Position numbers and translations under genes: made by a program. A stretch of 64,000 nucleotides of DNA, from positions 868,001 to 932,000 of the forward strand of contig NZ_JDTH01000001.1 in the NCBI RefSeq assembly GCF_000710615.1. The letters are read 5' to 3'. Source of the DNA: Haladaptatus cibarius D43 (lineage in GTDB: Archaea > Halobacteriota > Halobacteria > Halobacteriales > Haladaptataceae). The notes below the pieces were generated by a model that was given only the letters and a program-made list of their open reading frames with translations, did no database searches and was not told the origin of the DNA. Below, in pieces: positions 54,583 to 63,821 of this stretch (position 1 is the stretch's first letter; each line of letters starts with the position of its first letter).

Positions 54583-55281
54583 ATGTCCGAATCACTAGCC
54601 GATTCGATAACCAAGACCGGGACGACCACGGTTGCTCTGACGACCGAGGACAGCGTTCTACTCGCCGCAGACCGCCGCGCCAGCCTCGGCGGCCGGTTCG
54701 TCTCGAACAAGGAAATGGTAAAAGTCGAGCAGATTCATCCGACCGCCGCGATAACGCTCGCCGGTGCAGTCGGCGACTTACAATCGTTTGTCCGCACGCT
54801 CCGGGCTGAAACAAGCCTCTACGAAACGCGGCGGGACACGACCATCGACATGTCCGCCCTCGCAACGCTCACTGGGAATCTCCTCCGAAACGGCCCGTTC
54901 CGCGGCGCACACCCGACCCTTGGCGGGGTCGATGCGACAGGCCCGCACGTCTACGAGTTGGACGCGGGCGGGAGCGTCATGGAATCCGACTACGTCGCGG
55001 GCGGAAGCGGAATGCAACTCGCCTACGGTGTCTTAGAACGCGAGTTCGAACCCGGACTCTCGACTGACGCCGCCCGCAATGTCGCTGTTCGCGCAATCGA
55101 ATCCGCGGCGGAGCGAGACACCGCGAGTGGCAACGGAGTCACCATCGCCACCATCACGAGTGACGGGGTCGAAATCCGTAGTTACGACGGCTACGACGAC
55201 CATGAGGACGACGGGGACGACGAGGTCAGTGATGGCCATGACGGCGACGACGATTCCGGTTCCGAGGGGGTGTCGGCATGA
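54583..55281 (+). CDS. psmB: Proteasome beta subunit (catalytic, accessory operon)
   Basis: 232 residues. A short propeptide (13 residues) ends in TKTG before the catalytic Thr14 (TTTVALTTEDSVLLAADRR). Asp30 and a Lys at 47 match the Asp17 and Lys33 of mature archaeal beta subunits (with one extra residue in the loop), and the Ser region SGMQLAYGVLE is also present, so it should be active. The C-terminus is a very acidic tail (HEDDGDDEVSDGHDGDDDSG). It forms the inner rings of the 20S proteasome. The stop overlaps the start of the alpha subunit gene by 4 bases. Confidence 0.93.
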   Translation: MSESLADSITKTGTTTVALTTEDSVLLAADRRASLGGRFVSNKEMVKVEQIHPTAAITLAGAVGDLQSFVRTLRAETSLYETRRDTTIDMSALATLTGNLLRNGPFRGAHPTLGGVDATGPHVYELDAGGSVMESDYVAGGSGMQLAYGVLEREFEPGLSTDAARNVAVRAIESAAERDTASGNGVTIATITSDGVEIRSYDGYDDHEDDGDDEVSDGHDGDDDSGSEGVSA

Positions 55282-56024
55282 ACGGCCAGCAACAGCAGGC
55301 CTACGATCGCGGGACGAACATCTTCTCGCCCGACGGCAGACTGTATCAGGTGGAATACGCCCGCGAGGCAGTTCGCCGGGGGAGCGTCAGCGTCGGGGTT
55401 CGCGGCCACGACGGCGTCGTGCTGGCCGCGAGCAAGCGCGTCCGGTCGCCCCTGCTCGAATCGAAGGGTATCGAAAAGCTCCACAAAATCGACGACCACC
55501 TCGGGGTTGCAAGTGCGGGCCACGTCGCGGACGCCCGCCAACTCGTTTATTTCGGCAGACGACGCGCCCAAACCGACCGTCTGCGCTACGACCAACCGAT
55601 GGCCGTCGAACCGTTCACCAAAGCCGTCACCGACCACGTACAGGAGTACACCCAACAGGGCGGCGCGCGACCGTTCGGTGCGGCCCTGTTAGTCGGCGGA
55701 GTGGACACGAATGCCGAGGGTGAGGTACATCCCCGTCTGTTCGAAACCGACCCGTCAGGGACGCCCTCCGAGTGGCAGGCGACTGCAATCGGCGCAAACG
55801 ACGACGTGGTTCGTGAGTATCTCGAAACGAACTACGATTCCGACCCGTCGGTCGATGCGGGCGTCGAACTCGCGCTCTCCGCGCTCGCGGTGGCGCGGGA
55901 GGAACCCCTCTCGCCCGAAGAAGTCGATGTGGTGGTTATCGACCCGACCTACCGCGAACTCGGCGTCGGTGCTCGTCGGGAAACCCTAAAATCGCTTGAC
56001 CTGCTCGCCGACGGAGCATCGTAA
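55278..56024 (+). CDS. psmA: Proteasome alpha subunit
   Basis: 248 residues. The alpha signature YDRGTNIFSPDGRLYQVEYAREAVRRG (N-terminal gate and H0 helix) is followed by the typical VGVRGHDGVVLAASKRVRSPLLE and IDDHLGVASAGHVADARQLV. Alpha rings cap the beta rings and dock the PAN/Cdc48 ATPases. The two subunits are translationally coupled, so they probably assemble with each other; in many haloarchaea the housekeeping psmA and psmB lie apart. Confidence 0.93.
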   Translation: MNGQQQQAYDRGTNIFSPDGRLYQVEYAREAVRRGSVSVGVRGHDGVVLAASKRVRSPLLESKGIEKLHKIDDHLGVASAGHVADARQLVYFGRRRAQTDRLRYDQPMAVEPFTKAVTDHVQEYTQQGGARPFGAALLVGGVDTNAEGEVHPRLFETDPSGTPSEWQATAIGANDDVVREYLETNYDSDPSVDAGVELALSALAVAREEPLSPEEVDVVVIDPTYRELGVGARRETLKSLDLLADGAS

Positions 56025-56050
56025 ACAGTCGGACTCGATTTTCGTTTTGG

Positions 56051-57004
56051 CTACGACGCGGCCCCCGAAACCGTCGTCTCCTGCACCGTCACCACGTCCA
56101 GATTTTCCGCGACGAACAGCGCGAGAACGTTGCCGTCTAGCTCCGTCGAAACCCGAACACACCACGGCTCTTCGGAGACGACCGCTTCGCGCCACTCCTC
56201 GCCGACGTTCCAGACGGGACGCTCCCGGATGTCGATGCCGTGGCGGTGATAGAACGAGATTACCTCGGGATGTTCGAGTACCGTCAAGGTCACCGGCGAG
56301 TGAAGGCGACAGCCACAGCGGTCACAGTCGAAGCGAACCTGCGGTCGCCCGCCGTGTGAGCTGTCCGATTGCTCGTCCGCGTCGAAATAGCCTACTTGAG
56401 CCTCCGCCGGGGCGCTACATTCCGGACACACCTTATCGGCCATGAGCGATAGGCGATGGCGGTGATGGCGGTCGAACGCCGTCAGCAGGCCATCGCGGTC
56501 GTGCGCGCGGTGGCCGCCGGGCGGAAACGGAAGCGTGAGCGTCGGCCTGTCGCAGGCCGAACATTCGATGGCGACGTAGTTGTCCTCGCCATGGGCAGTC
56601 AGTGATTCTTCCCGGCAGAAGGGGCATGGGTCTGGGATTTCTATCGGGTCGAAATCCACGCTGTCCGTGTAGGTTCCCGCCCGAATCGCGCGGGCGATTT
56701 CGCGCCCGGCGTAGGTCAGGGTGTAGCCCCCCTCGGTTTTCCGGATGAAATGGTCGGTCAACTGCCGGAGGTGGTAGGAAAAGCCCGCCGTGTTGTCGGC
56801 GCTGGTCGCCTCGAACAGTTCTGAGAACGCGAGGGTGTCTTTGCCGCCTGTTTCGGCGTCCACGAGCGCGCGAAGGACGGTCATTCGAACTTCGTTGCCG
56901 AGAACCGAGAAGGCGTCCGTCGGGTCTACCTGCTCGTCGTTCTCGGGAAATGTGATATCGGGGAGATTCTTTGCCGACTGTGTTTCTGATTCGGCTTCTG
57001 TCAT
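56051..57004 (-). CDS. ArsR-like HTH protein with two zinc-ribbon-like domains
   Basis: 317 residues from ATG 57004. The winged helix is seen in DAFSVLGNEVRMTVLRALVDAE...LAFSELFEATSADNTAGFSYHLRQLTDHFIRKTEGGYTLTYAGREIARAI (about 30-112). Cys pairs CPFCREE...CSACDRP and CPECSAP...CDRCGCR follow at roughly 128-165 and 195-250, so two metal-binding modules are expected. It is likely a DNA-binding regulator. It converges with the proteasome operon, 26 bases from its end; the target is not known. Confidence 0.82.
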   Translation of the reverse strand: MTEAESETQSAKNLPDITFPENDEQVDPTDAFSVLGNEVRMTVLRALVDAETGGKDTLAFSELFEATSADNTAGFSYHLRQLTDHFIRKTEGGYTLTYAGREIARAIRAGTYTDSVDFDPIEIPDPCPFCREESLTAHGEDNYVAIECSACDRPTLTLPFPPGGHRAHDRDGLLTAFDRHHRHRLSLMADKVCPECSAPAEAQVGYFDADEQSDSSHGGRPQVRFDCDRCGCRLHSPVTLTVLEHPEVISFYHRHGIDIRERPVWNVGEEWREAVVSEEPWCVRVSTELDGNVLALFVAENLDVVTVQETTVSGAAS

Positions 57005-57206
57005 TTTGGTAGTGCGGATTTTCGATTGGCGCGCGGTTCCGGGTGTGTTCCTTGGTTGCACAGTGGGTGCCGACTCGGATAAATCGTTTGTCCACGGAAA
57101 CGTTCGAGAAAATGGTGAGGGAGAGCAGTTCTGTCCTATGGTCTGTCAGGTGAGCTTACTACGAGACTGGCTTCTGGTTACGTTTTGACTCCTGATGCCG
57201 ACTCCA

Positions 57207-57348
57207 AGTCACGCCCCCGCTCTTGCAGTCACTCGTTCCTTCGGGCGAAGCGAGGACTGAGCGCTGCAAGGAGCGAATGACGAGCGAGGGCCGGGGAAAA
57301 TCAAAGATTTTCTGGGCCGCGAAAGACGGAGTCTTTCGCAGGCGTGAC
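57207..57348. repeat. Nested inverted-repeat region between two minus-strand genes
   Basis: Outer arms GTCACGCC (from about 57209) and GGCGTGAC (to about 57348). Inside are CTTGCAGTC against GACTG...CTGCAAG, the hairpin AAAATC-AAA-GATTTT, and the perfect 9-bp stem GCGAAAGAC-GGA-GTCTTTCGC at 57319-57339. The gap 57005-57465 contains no supported gene. It could be an element related to copies A-D, but the sequence blocks differ. Confidence 0.5.
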
Positions 57349-57465
57349 CTATTGCCTGCATCTGCAGTCAGCACACCAGAACCAACCGTCTGGGTAGCTC
57401 AACTACGCGAAAAACCAAAATCACAACTCGAAAAACTGGAACGACACTTCACCGTCTTCGTCGCC

Positions 57466-58803
57466 TTATTCGACGTACTGGTAGGTTCGTTCGTCCATCT
57501 CGCCGCGACCCGTGAAGACGAACTCGTCTTCCGGTTCCGTGAAGTCGTCCAGCTCGACGCGCTTGTCGTGGTTGTGGCGGTCGTGAACCTGCTCGTACTC
57601 CGCAAAGGAGAGGTCGTAGCGGTCACGAATCTGTTCGTCGATGGTGGAGTCGTTGATTTCTTCCTCCCAACTGTCCTGTATGGTTTCAGCGTGAATTTCG
57701 GCTTGCGCGCCACTGCCGTAGGAGCCGACGAGGAGTTGCTTGCCGGTGACGTCGATGTCGTTCTCGCTGGCGTACTGGAGCGCCGAGGCGCGGGCGATGT
57801 GAACCGAACCGGTGTACCAGTTGCCGACCTCGCGGGAGATGCTGAGCGTCGGGTCGATGGTTTCGCCGTACCAACTTTGGTACTGGTCGGTGGATTTCAG
57901 TTCGTCCATGTACCCGAGGATGGCCTCTTCGTAGGCCTCGCGGTCGTCGTACTCCTCCTCGCGGGGTTGGCGTCCGATTTCCTCCGCCAACTCGTCTTCG
58001 ACGTTCGTGCCCCGAATCATGTGTCGGTAGCCGAGCAGACCCGCTTTTCGAACCATACCGGGGAACGGTGTGTGGAACGGGATGTACTCGAAGTCGTCGG
58101 GGTGCGTGTCGCCGGAAACGCTCTCGAAGTCTTCGAGGGCTTCGCGCATCCGCGCGAGGTACACCTGCATGGAGCGTTTGCCGTCTACGCTCGGGAACTG
58201 CTGGTTCGGCTTCAGGAAGTCGGTTTCGTCGGCGCTGCCGTAGCCCTGTTCCGTAGAGAGTTCCACGAGACTCGGGTCTTCGCTGATGAGCATGGCGACT
58301 GCGCCTGCTCCCTGCGTTGCCTCTCCGGGGTCGCCACGCGCGTAGAGTGCCGTGTCGGTGGCGATGACGAGCGCGGAGCGCCCGCGGTTCCGGCCCGCTT
58401 TAATCCAGTTGTAAGCGTCGTCCAAACTCTGCGTTCCGGCGATGCAGGCGAACTTTCGTTCCCCTTTGTTCGCGTGGTGGAAGTCGCCGTCGTACACCTG
58501 TTCGAGACAGCCCGCGATGTACGTCGAAACGGGCTTGGAGTTGTCGAACGCGCTTTCCGTTGCCACGTCGATGCGACCGATGTCCTCCGGCGTCAGGCCT
58601 TTTCTGTCCATCAGACGATAGGCCGCGTTCGCGCCCATCGTCACGATATCCTCGTGCGCGTCGGGGAACGAACTAGCGTACAGTCCCAGTCCTTTCGTGT
58701 ACTTTTCCGGGTCTTCGTCCTTCACGGGAGCGAAGGTTTCCGGCAGGTCGAGTTTCAGCTTCCCAGTCCAGATTTCGATGGCGTCGATACCGACGGCTGT
58801 CAT
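57466..58803 (-). CDS. Hydroxymethylglutaryl-CoA synthase
   Basis: 445 residues from ATG 58803 (archaeal type). The nucleophile Cys is in ERKFACIAGTQSLDDA, the general-base region in DVATESAFDNSKPVSTYIAG, and the catalytic His in YIPFHTPFPGM. It condenses acetyl-CoA with acetoacetyl-CoA, the first committed step of the mevalonate route to archaeal lipids, carotenoids and any terpenes. Two upstream ATGs (58815, 58812) are less likely. Confidence 0.94.
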   Translation of the reverse strand: MTAVGIDAIEIWTGKLKLDLPETFAPVKDEDPEKYTKGLGLYASSFPDAHEDIVTMGANAAYRLMDRKGLTPEDIGRIDVATESAFDNSKPVSTYIAGCLEQVYDGDFHHANKGERKFACIAGTQSLDDAYNWIKAGRNRGRSALVIATDTALYARGDPGEATQGAGAVAMLISEDPSLVELSTEQGYGSADETDFLKPNQQFPSVDGKRSMQVYLARMREALEDFESVSGDTHPDDFEYIPFHTPFPGMVRKAGLLGYRHMIRGTNVEDELAEEIGRQPREEEYDDREAYEEAILGYMDELKSTDQYQSWYGETIDPTLSISREVGNWYTGSVHIARASALQYASENDIDVTGKQLLVGSYGSGAQAEIHAETIQDSWEEEINDSTIDEQIRDRYDLSFAEYEQVHDRHNHDKRVELDDFTEPEDEFVFTGRGEMDERTYQYVE

Positions 58804-58922
58804 TCTTGCCATCACGTTGTCTGACTTGGTATAAGTGTTTGTCGATGGAAGTATCGACAGTCGTCGAAATCATTCGGAGTCGGTCGGAGTCATTCGAAAC
58901 CGACCGGAATCGCTCGCAACCG

Positions 58923-61574
58923 CTACGGGTCGGTATCGTCCGCGGTGTCCGTGATGGTTTGCGTGTCCACGACGATACCGTCCCCGTCGAGTACCCGAAC
59001 GATGATTTCGTAGTCGTCTCGCGCGGTTCCGCCTCGTCGATACCAGATATTTCCGTTTCGTTGACCCGCTGTTTCGGTTTCCGTCGCCCACTCGTTGTCG
59101 AGATTTCGGAACTCCACTTCGACGGCGTCGAAGGTGCCGCTGTTGGACACATCGTAGAACACCTGATACCTGCCTTCGTCCTGTCGAACGTTCGTTCTGT
59201 CCCTGATATCGACGTTCTGAACTTGTGGACTCGATGGCGTGGACAAGTCGTCTCCGGGCGGACTCTGGCCGTCCACGGTGTCCGTCACGCGCTCTTCGCC
59301 GAGGACGTTCCCGCTGGCGTCGTAGGCCGTCAGCACGATTTCGTAGTCGTCGCCCATCGTTCCGCCCGCGGTGAACACGTTGGTTTTCCCGCGCGAATCG
59401 GTGGTTTCGTAGCGGCCACTCGCCGCGTCGTAGTTCTCGTCCAGATTGTTGTACCTGACTTCCAACCGGTCGAAATCGTTCGTTTCCGTCACGTCGTAGG
59501 ACAACTGGTATCGTGCGTTATTGTTCCTGCTCGTGTCCGAAATGACGTATTCGATGTTCGCGCTCGGTTGATTTCCATCGCCACCGTCGCCATCCTGTTC
59601 GTTCACAGTGAACTCGACCGGGTCGTGGTCTTCGAAGTACAGCGTGATGTCCACCGCCTCGTTCGTCATACCGACCGGATTCTCGTTTCGCTCGAACTGA
59701 TAGAGATAGAACGTCGCGGTTCCACCGTCGCCGCCGATTCTCGGTTCCTGTCGGAGCGGCGCTTCGTAGGAGAACTGTTGGCCATCCCTGTCGATGTCGA
59801 TGGTCGCCGGAAGCGAGACGCCGTTGCCGACGTCGCTCGTTCCGTCGCTCTCGGCTTCGACGTGGAGTTCGCTTTCGTACCGACCCTCTCCGGTTGACGG
59901 GTCGCTCAGGACATCGATGGACGTATCTTGCGGGTCGATTCGAACGTCCGTGAGGGTCACGTCCTCCGGTAGTTGGTTCGTGACGCTGAACTCGAATCCG
60001 GACTGCGGGCCACCGCCGCGATTTCCGCGGGTCGGCGTCGCGTCCTCGTTATAGACGATTCCCGGCAGTTCGCCCGACTGGGTGACGCGTATTACCACCG
60101 GGTCTGCATCGCCGCCGCTCGCGGCGAACAGCCGCACGGTTCCCGTCTCGCTTGCACGAATCTCCGTTTCGACGCGGCCGTTCGAATCGGTCGTCTCCGC
60201 GTTTGGCGTGGTCGTGATGATACCCGTCTGGTTCAGACCGAAATCGACGGCGGTGTCGGTCACCGGTTCCCCGCCGTAGGTGACGTCGGCAGTCAGCGTC
60301 GCACCGCGACGCTGACTGCGATTCAGGACACAGACGGTGAACTCGTCGTCGCAGTCCAGTCCGGTTTCTGCAATCCACTCCACGTCGTAGGTTCCGCCAG
60401 CGCCGCCACCAGCAGTCGCCTCGATTTCGAAGTTCACACGCTCGCGTTCCTCGCTCCCGTCGTCGATGGCGAGCATCACCGTCTCCGTTCCCGGGGTGTC
60501 CGCGGTGTACGAGAACCGAACCCGGCCCTGTTCGTCGGTCCGCGCGCTCGTCGGCGTCACGCCACCGCTCGCGTTCACCCGCACTCCGCTCACCGGATTG
60601 TTGTACCGGTCGCGGACTTCCGCCACGAGCGTGGTCGGTTCCCCGACGGAAGCGCCACCGCCGCCGCTGACGTTCGTGATGTACGTCGCGTTCGTTTCGC
60701 TCGTCTCCGACCCGACGCCGACCTTCGCCATGCGAAGGTCGTAGGTGACGGATTCCCCATTCGAATCGGTTCCAAGGAGCGTTAGCCGAAGGATGCCGTT
60801 TTCGACGCTCACGTCGGCCACGTACCCGCCCGGCTTTGAAACTATCTGGTCGGCGAGCAGGTCGTTCCATTTTTCCTCGCCGAGGCCGGTCGAAATCCGA
60901 ACGGTCACGTTTCCGTTCCCGGTCGATTCCACCGGAATCGACCGGGTTTCCGTAGTCGATGGGCTAAGCGCCCGCGGGTCGATACTTGCCGTGGTTGACT
61001 GGGATTTCGACAGCGACCCGTCGAGCGTGACGAGTGAAATGCTTCGCCCCTGCACGAGTTGCTGGCCGGTCAAGGTCGCGTTCCCCTCGCCAGCACGGTT
61101 GTAGATGACCGTATTTTCGAGGACGGTGTCGGGCGCGTTTCCGTACTGATTGTAGTTCGGCGCGTACACCAGCGCGCGCGTAGAAAACGAGAGGTTTGTT
61201 TGACTGCTGTCCAGATAGTCCGCCGTCTCGGGCGCGCGTGCAGTGACGTTTTCGATGCCGACCGCGCCCAAATCCGTCGTTCGCAGCGTTCCCGAGGACG
61301 GTGGCGGATTGATGAAAAACATCCGACTCGGATACTGCGTCCCGAGGGTTATCGAGGTCGGTTGGCTGGTTCCGGTCGTGCTCGTCCGAATCACGGCGTT
61401 TCGCACGTCCTGCATCTGGCCCTGTAACTCCTCGTTGTGTCGAAATTCGATTTCCGCGTTCTGGCTCGGAATCGCCGTCGCTTGATACACCGACATGGCG
61501 ACGATGAGCGTGGCGAACAGCAAAATCGTCCCTACCTGCACGGTCACCCCCCGCTCGTCCGCCCAAAACGTCAT
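58923..61574 (-). CDS. Large pilin-like surface protein with Ig-like domains
   Basis: 883 residues. The N-terminus DERGVTVQVGTILLFATLIV and following SVYQATAIP is a pilin-like helix seen in many haloarchaeal surface proteins (DUF7289-like), placing the rest outside. The body has an invasin/Big_1-type Ig-like domain (PTTLVAEVRDRYNNPVSGVRVNASGGVTPTSARTDEQGRVRFSYTADTPGTETVMLAID), a second similar copy (GATLTADVTYGGEPVTDTAVDFGLNQTG...), a central pilin-derived beta domain and two related C-terminal modules (VEYVISDTSRNNNARYQLSYDVTETNDFDRLEVRYNNLD and VDIRDRTNVRQDEGRYQVFYDVSNSGTFDAVEVEFRNLD). The very acidic C-terminus has no clear anchor. Probably an adhesin-like component. Confidence 0.75.
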   Translation of the reverse strand: MTFWADERGVTVQVGTILLFATLIVAMSVYQATAIPSQNAEIEFRHNEELQGQMQDVRNAVIRTSTTGTSQPTSITLGTQYPSRMFFINPPPSSGTLRTTDLGAVGIENVTARAPETADYLDSSQTNLSFSTRALVYAPNYNQYGNAPDTVLENTVIYNRAGEGNATLTGQQLVQGRSISLVTLDGSLSKSQSTTASIDPRALSPSTTETRSIPVESTGNGNVTVRISTGLGEEKWNDLLADQIVSKPGGYVADVSVENGILRLTLLGTDSNGESVTYDLRMAKVGVGSETSETNATYITNVSGGGGASVGEPTTLVAEVRDRYNNPVSGVRVNASGGVTPTSARTDEQGRVRFSYTADTPGTETVMLAIDDGSEERERVNFEIEATAGGGAGGTYDVEWIAETGLDCDDEFTVCVLNRSQRRGATLTADVTYGGEPVTDTAVDFGLNQTGIITTTPNAETTDSNGRVETEIRASETGTVRLFAASGGDADPVVIRVTQSGELPGIVYNEDATPTRGNRGGGPQSGFEFSVTNQLPEDVTLTDVRIDPQDTSIDVLSDPSTGEGRYESELHVEAESDGTSDVGNGVSLPATIDIDRDGQQFSYEAPLRQEPRIGGDGGTATFYLYQFERNENPVGMTNEAVDITLYFEDHDPVEFTVNEQDGDGGDGNQPSANIEYVISDTSRNNNARYQLSYDVTETNDFDRLEVRYNNLDENYDAASGRYETTDSRGKTNVFTAGGTMGDDYEIVLTAYDASGNVLGEERVTDTVDGQSPPGDDLSTPSSPQVQNVDIRDRTNVRQDEGRYQVFYDVSNSGTFDAVEVEFRNLDNEWATETETAGQRNGNIWYRRGGTARDDYEIIVRVLDGDGIVVDTQTITDTADDTDP

Positions 61575-61618
61575 GGATGGGACAGATACAGGAAAAGGAT
61601 AAAAAACCTGTTACTCGA

Positions 61619-62200
61619 TTACTCGTCGTCTTCCTCGACCACTTCGGGGTCGCTCATCGCGCTAAGGAGGCTGTCGAGGCCGTTTACCCACTCCGTCACC
61701 AGTCCGTAGTCCATATCCTCGGTGACGGACATGTCGAGTTCGTCACCATCAATGATTCGCGTTCCACCGGCGGAGACGAGTCCGAGCGCGGAGTCCAAAT
61801 CCTCCGCGGCTTCGGCCTTCTGGGCTTCGAGGATGTACTCCTCGACTTCCGCGTCCTCTGCTGGCCCGTGTGCCACGTACTCCTCCGAGGCGTAGAATAC
61901 ACAGAGCAGGCTCGTCTGGACGCCGTCGATGAGCATCGCTTTTTCTTCGTCCTCGAACTCGACTTCCGCGAGAACGGTTTCGCGGATGTCCGTGAGTTCG
62001 TCGAGGGCCGTTTCCTCGTCGATGTTGTCATCGTCGTAGGCGGTGACGATTTTGGCGACGGCAATCGCTACGTCGTCTTGCAGGTTGAGGAGCAAGCGTG
62101 CGGAATCTTCGTTCTCCGGGTCGATGTCCTCGTCCTTGATTCTGTCCAGCCAGTTCTGCCAGCGTTCTTCGGAGTAGAACTCCTCTGGAGGAGCGCTCAT
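61619..62200 (-). CDS. DUF2150 family protein
   Basis: 193 residues. The start EEFYSEERWQNWLDRIKDEDID and later TDIRETVLAEVEFEDEEKAMLIDGVQTSLLCVFYASEEYV are typical for the archaeal DUF2150 family, a very acidic helical protein of unknown function. The gene lies 44 bases upstream of the pilin-like gene start on the same strand. Confidence 0.85.
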   Translation of the reverse strand: MSAPPEEFYSEERWQNWLDRIKDEDIDPENEDSARLLLNLQDDVAIAVAKIVTAYDDDNIDEETALDELTDIRETVLAEVEFEDEEKAMLIDGVQTSLLCVFYASEEYVAHGPAEDAEVEEYILEAQKAEAAEDLDSALGLVSAGGTRIIDGDELDMSVTEDMDYGLVTEWVNGLDSLLSAMSDPEVVEEDDE

Positions 62201-62249
62201 ACCTTTCCCCTGCGTAGCACGATAAATAGGCCTTTCCTTCGGTCGGCGT

Positions 62250-63098
62250 CTATCGGGAGAGCGTTTCGAGCGTGTCTACCCCGTACACTCGCTCTGGCGT
62301 GGACACGTGGGCCGTTCGAATGCCGTCGTCGTACCCCTGCTCTTGCATCCATCTGACGCGGCGCGGAACCGTTTTCGGTCCCATCACTGCACCCGGTCTA
62401 TCGGGGTCATCGACGAAATCCGTCTCCATCAGGAACGGTTCGCCACGCTCCACGGCAACGGTTAGCCGCTCTTTCTCGCTCATCACGCTCGGCGTCACGC
62501 CCGCCAACTTCCCACCTGCGTAATGTTTCACGACTCGCTCGGGCGCGAGCCCAGCATCTTCTGCCCACCCAGCAACGTCGGTGAGGTCGTCGGTTCCCTC
62601 CGTGTGCAATTGAACTGCACAGCCAGTTTCCGCTCCCAACTCCAGTGCGCGCCGAAGCACCGCGTTCGAAGCATCCCACACCTCGTCCCTCACGTCGTAG
62701 TGTGGCCGTCCGGATTTGAGTGCGATAGCCGAACCGTCCGCGACGTACTCGCTTGCGACTTCGAGTCCGGCCTGCATCAGGTCGCGCGCGTCCGCAGGCG
62801 CGTATTCGCGGTCGTCTACCGCCTTCGAAATCAGACCGGGATGGACGCCGAGGACGGGCCACGCTTTTCCGGGCAAAATTTCGTTCGCGCGCGTGACGAC
62901 ATCGACGGTGGTGTCGAACACTTCCCTGAAATCATCGCCGCGCTCGGCCTCGACGCCGAGCAACCACGAGGGCTTGTTGACGACGAAGAGATGTGTCCCG
63001 CCGCTTCGTGCGAAATCCTTGACCGCTTCGATGCCCCGTCCGTGTTCCGGGTCTAAATGCAGATGATTGTCGAGTACCGGTGTGCCGAGGTCGTTCAT
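62250..63098 (-). CDS. TatD-like metal-dependent hydrolase
   Basis: 282 residues from ATG 63098. DNHLHLDPEHGRG gives the first HxH metal pair, GVHPGLIS and CAVQLHTEGTDDLTD further ligands, and VVKHYAGG another His; the last Asp is in FLMETDFVDDPDR. This is the TIM-barrel amidohydrolase layout of TatD, likely a 3'-5' DNase or peptidase-like enzyme. The frame upstream to 63212 lacks homology. Confidence 0.85.
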   Translation of the reverse strand: MNDLGTPVLDNHLHLDPEHGRGIEAVKDFARSGGTHLFVVNKPSWLLGVEAERGDDFREVFDTTVDVVTRANEILPGKAWPVLGVHPGLISKAVDDREYAPADARDLMQAGLEVASEYVADGSAIALKSGRPHYDVRDEVWDASNAVLRRALELGAETGCAVQLHTEGTDDLTDVAGWAEDAGLAPERVVKHYAGGKLAGVTPSVMSEKERLTVAVERGEPFLMETDFVDDPDRPGAVMGPKTVPRRVRWMQEQGYDDGIRTAHVSTPERVYGVDTLETLSR

Positions 63099-63129
63099 AC
63101 CTAGCCGTCTCGCTCCGGGGAAAAAACGC

Positions 63130-63621
63130 CTACTCTTCTTCGATAACGAACGCGTCGTGTGCCGCGTTTTGGAGCGCATCCGAGCGTCCGTACTCGCCGG
63201 GTGCGATGGCAACAGTTCGGATACCGTTTCGCGCCGCTTTCTCTAACACCGGTTTGAAATCCGTATCTCTCGATGCGATGGCGAGCGCGTCAACGCGCTC
63301 GTCCAGCGCGAGTTCGGTCGCGTCGATGGCGAGTTTCACGTCCACGTCGCCGCTCGTGATTACGACTTCGAACCCTCGCGCTTCCGCCGCCTGAATCAGG
63401 CCGGGTGTCGCGTGCTCGTCGAGATACAATCGAGCGACGACGAGTTGCCCGAGCTTCCGTCCTGCCGCTCGAACGTCGTCCAAATCCACGTCGAACTCGT
63501 CGCGGAGCACGTTCGGGCCATCGACGAACAGCGCGACGGTCGTGTCATCGTCGTCACTCGTTCCGCCGAGTACCGACCGCAAGCCGCCAGTCATGCGTCG
63601 AACTAACGGATACCCGGACAT
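63130..63621 (-). CDS. NYN-domain (LabA/PIN-like) nuclease
   Basis: 163 residues. VALFVDGPNVLRDEFDVD carries the first Asp, SGDVDVKLAIDATELALDERVDALAIASRDTDFKPV the rest of the acidic centre. NYN domains are single-strand RNA nucleases. ATG 63594 is an alternative start closer to the domain. It stands next to the TatD-like gene on the same strand. Confidence 0.85.
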   Translation of the reverse strand: MSGYPLVRRMTGGLRSVLGGTSDDDDTTVALFVDGPNVLRDEFDVDLDDVRAAGRKLGQLVVARLYLDEHATPGLIQAAEARGFEVVITSGDVDVKLAIDATELALDERVDALAIASRDTDFKPVLEKAARNGIRTVAIAPGEYGRSDALQNAAHDAFVIEEE

Positions 63622-63784
63622 AGCCGTGGCGATTCTCCCTGCTGTCGGAGTCGTTTAGAACGCATCCGATTGTGGTGTCTCTCTACATTTAAAATTGTTA
63701 ATTAACCTCTCTATCAATTACTACCAGACAGGTTCACTTTTATTTATTAGTATAGTTTTACAGATTTTCAAACTAAATAGATAA

Positions 63785-63798
63785 AATTTAAATATAAG
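63785..63798 (+). promoter_or_regulatory. TATA box of the halolysin-like gene
   Basis: An AATTTAAATATAAG stretch about 25-35 bases before ATG 63822, inside a long AT-rich zone (63680-63800) that is free of genes. A leaderless or very short-leader transcript would follow. Confidence 0.5.
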
Positions 63799-63821
63799 AG
63801 GGCGGTTTGTTAGCGTGCTGT

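Noticed and set aside
57223-58824. 533-codon plus frame over the HMG-CoA synthase gene
   Set aside because: Shadow; the minus strand carries the catalytic Cys and His motifs of HMG-CoA synthase.
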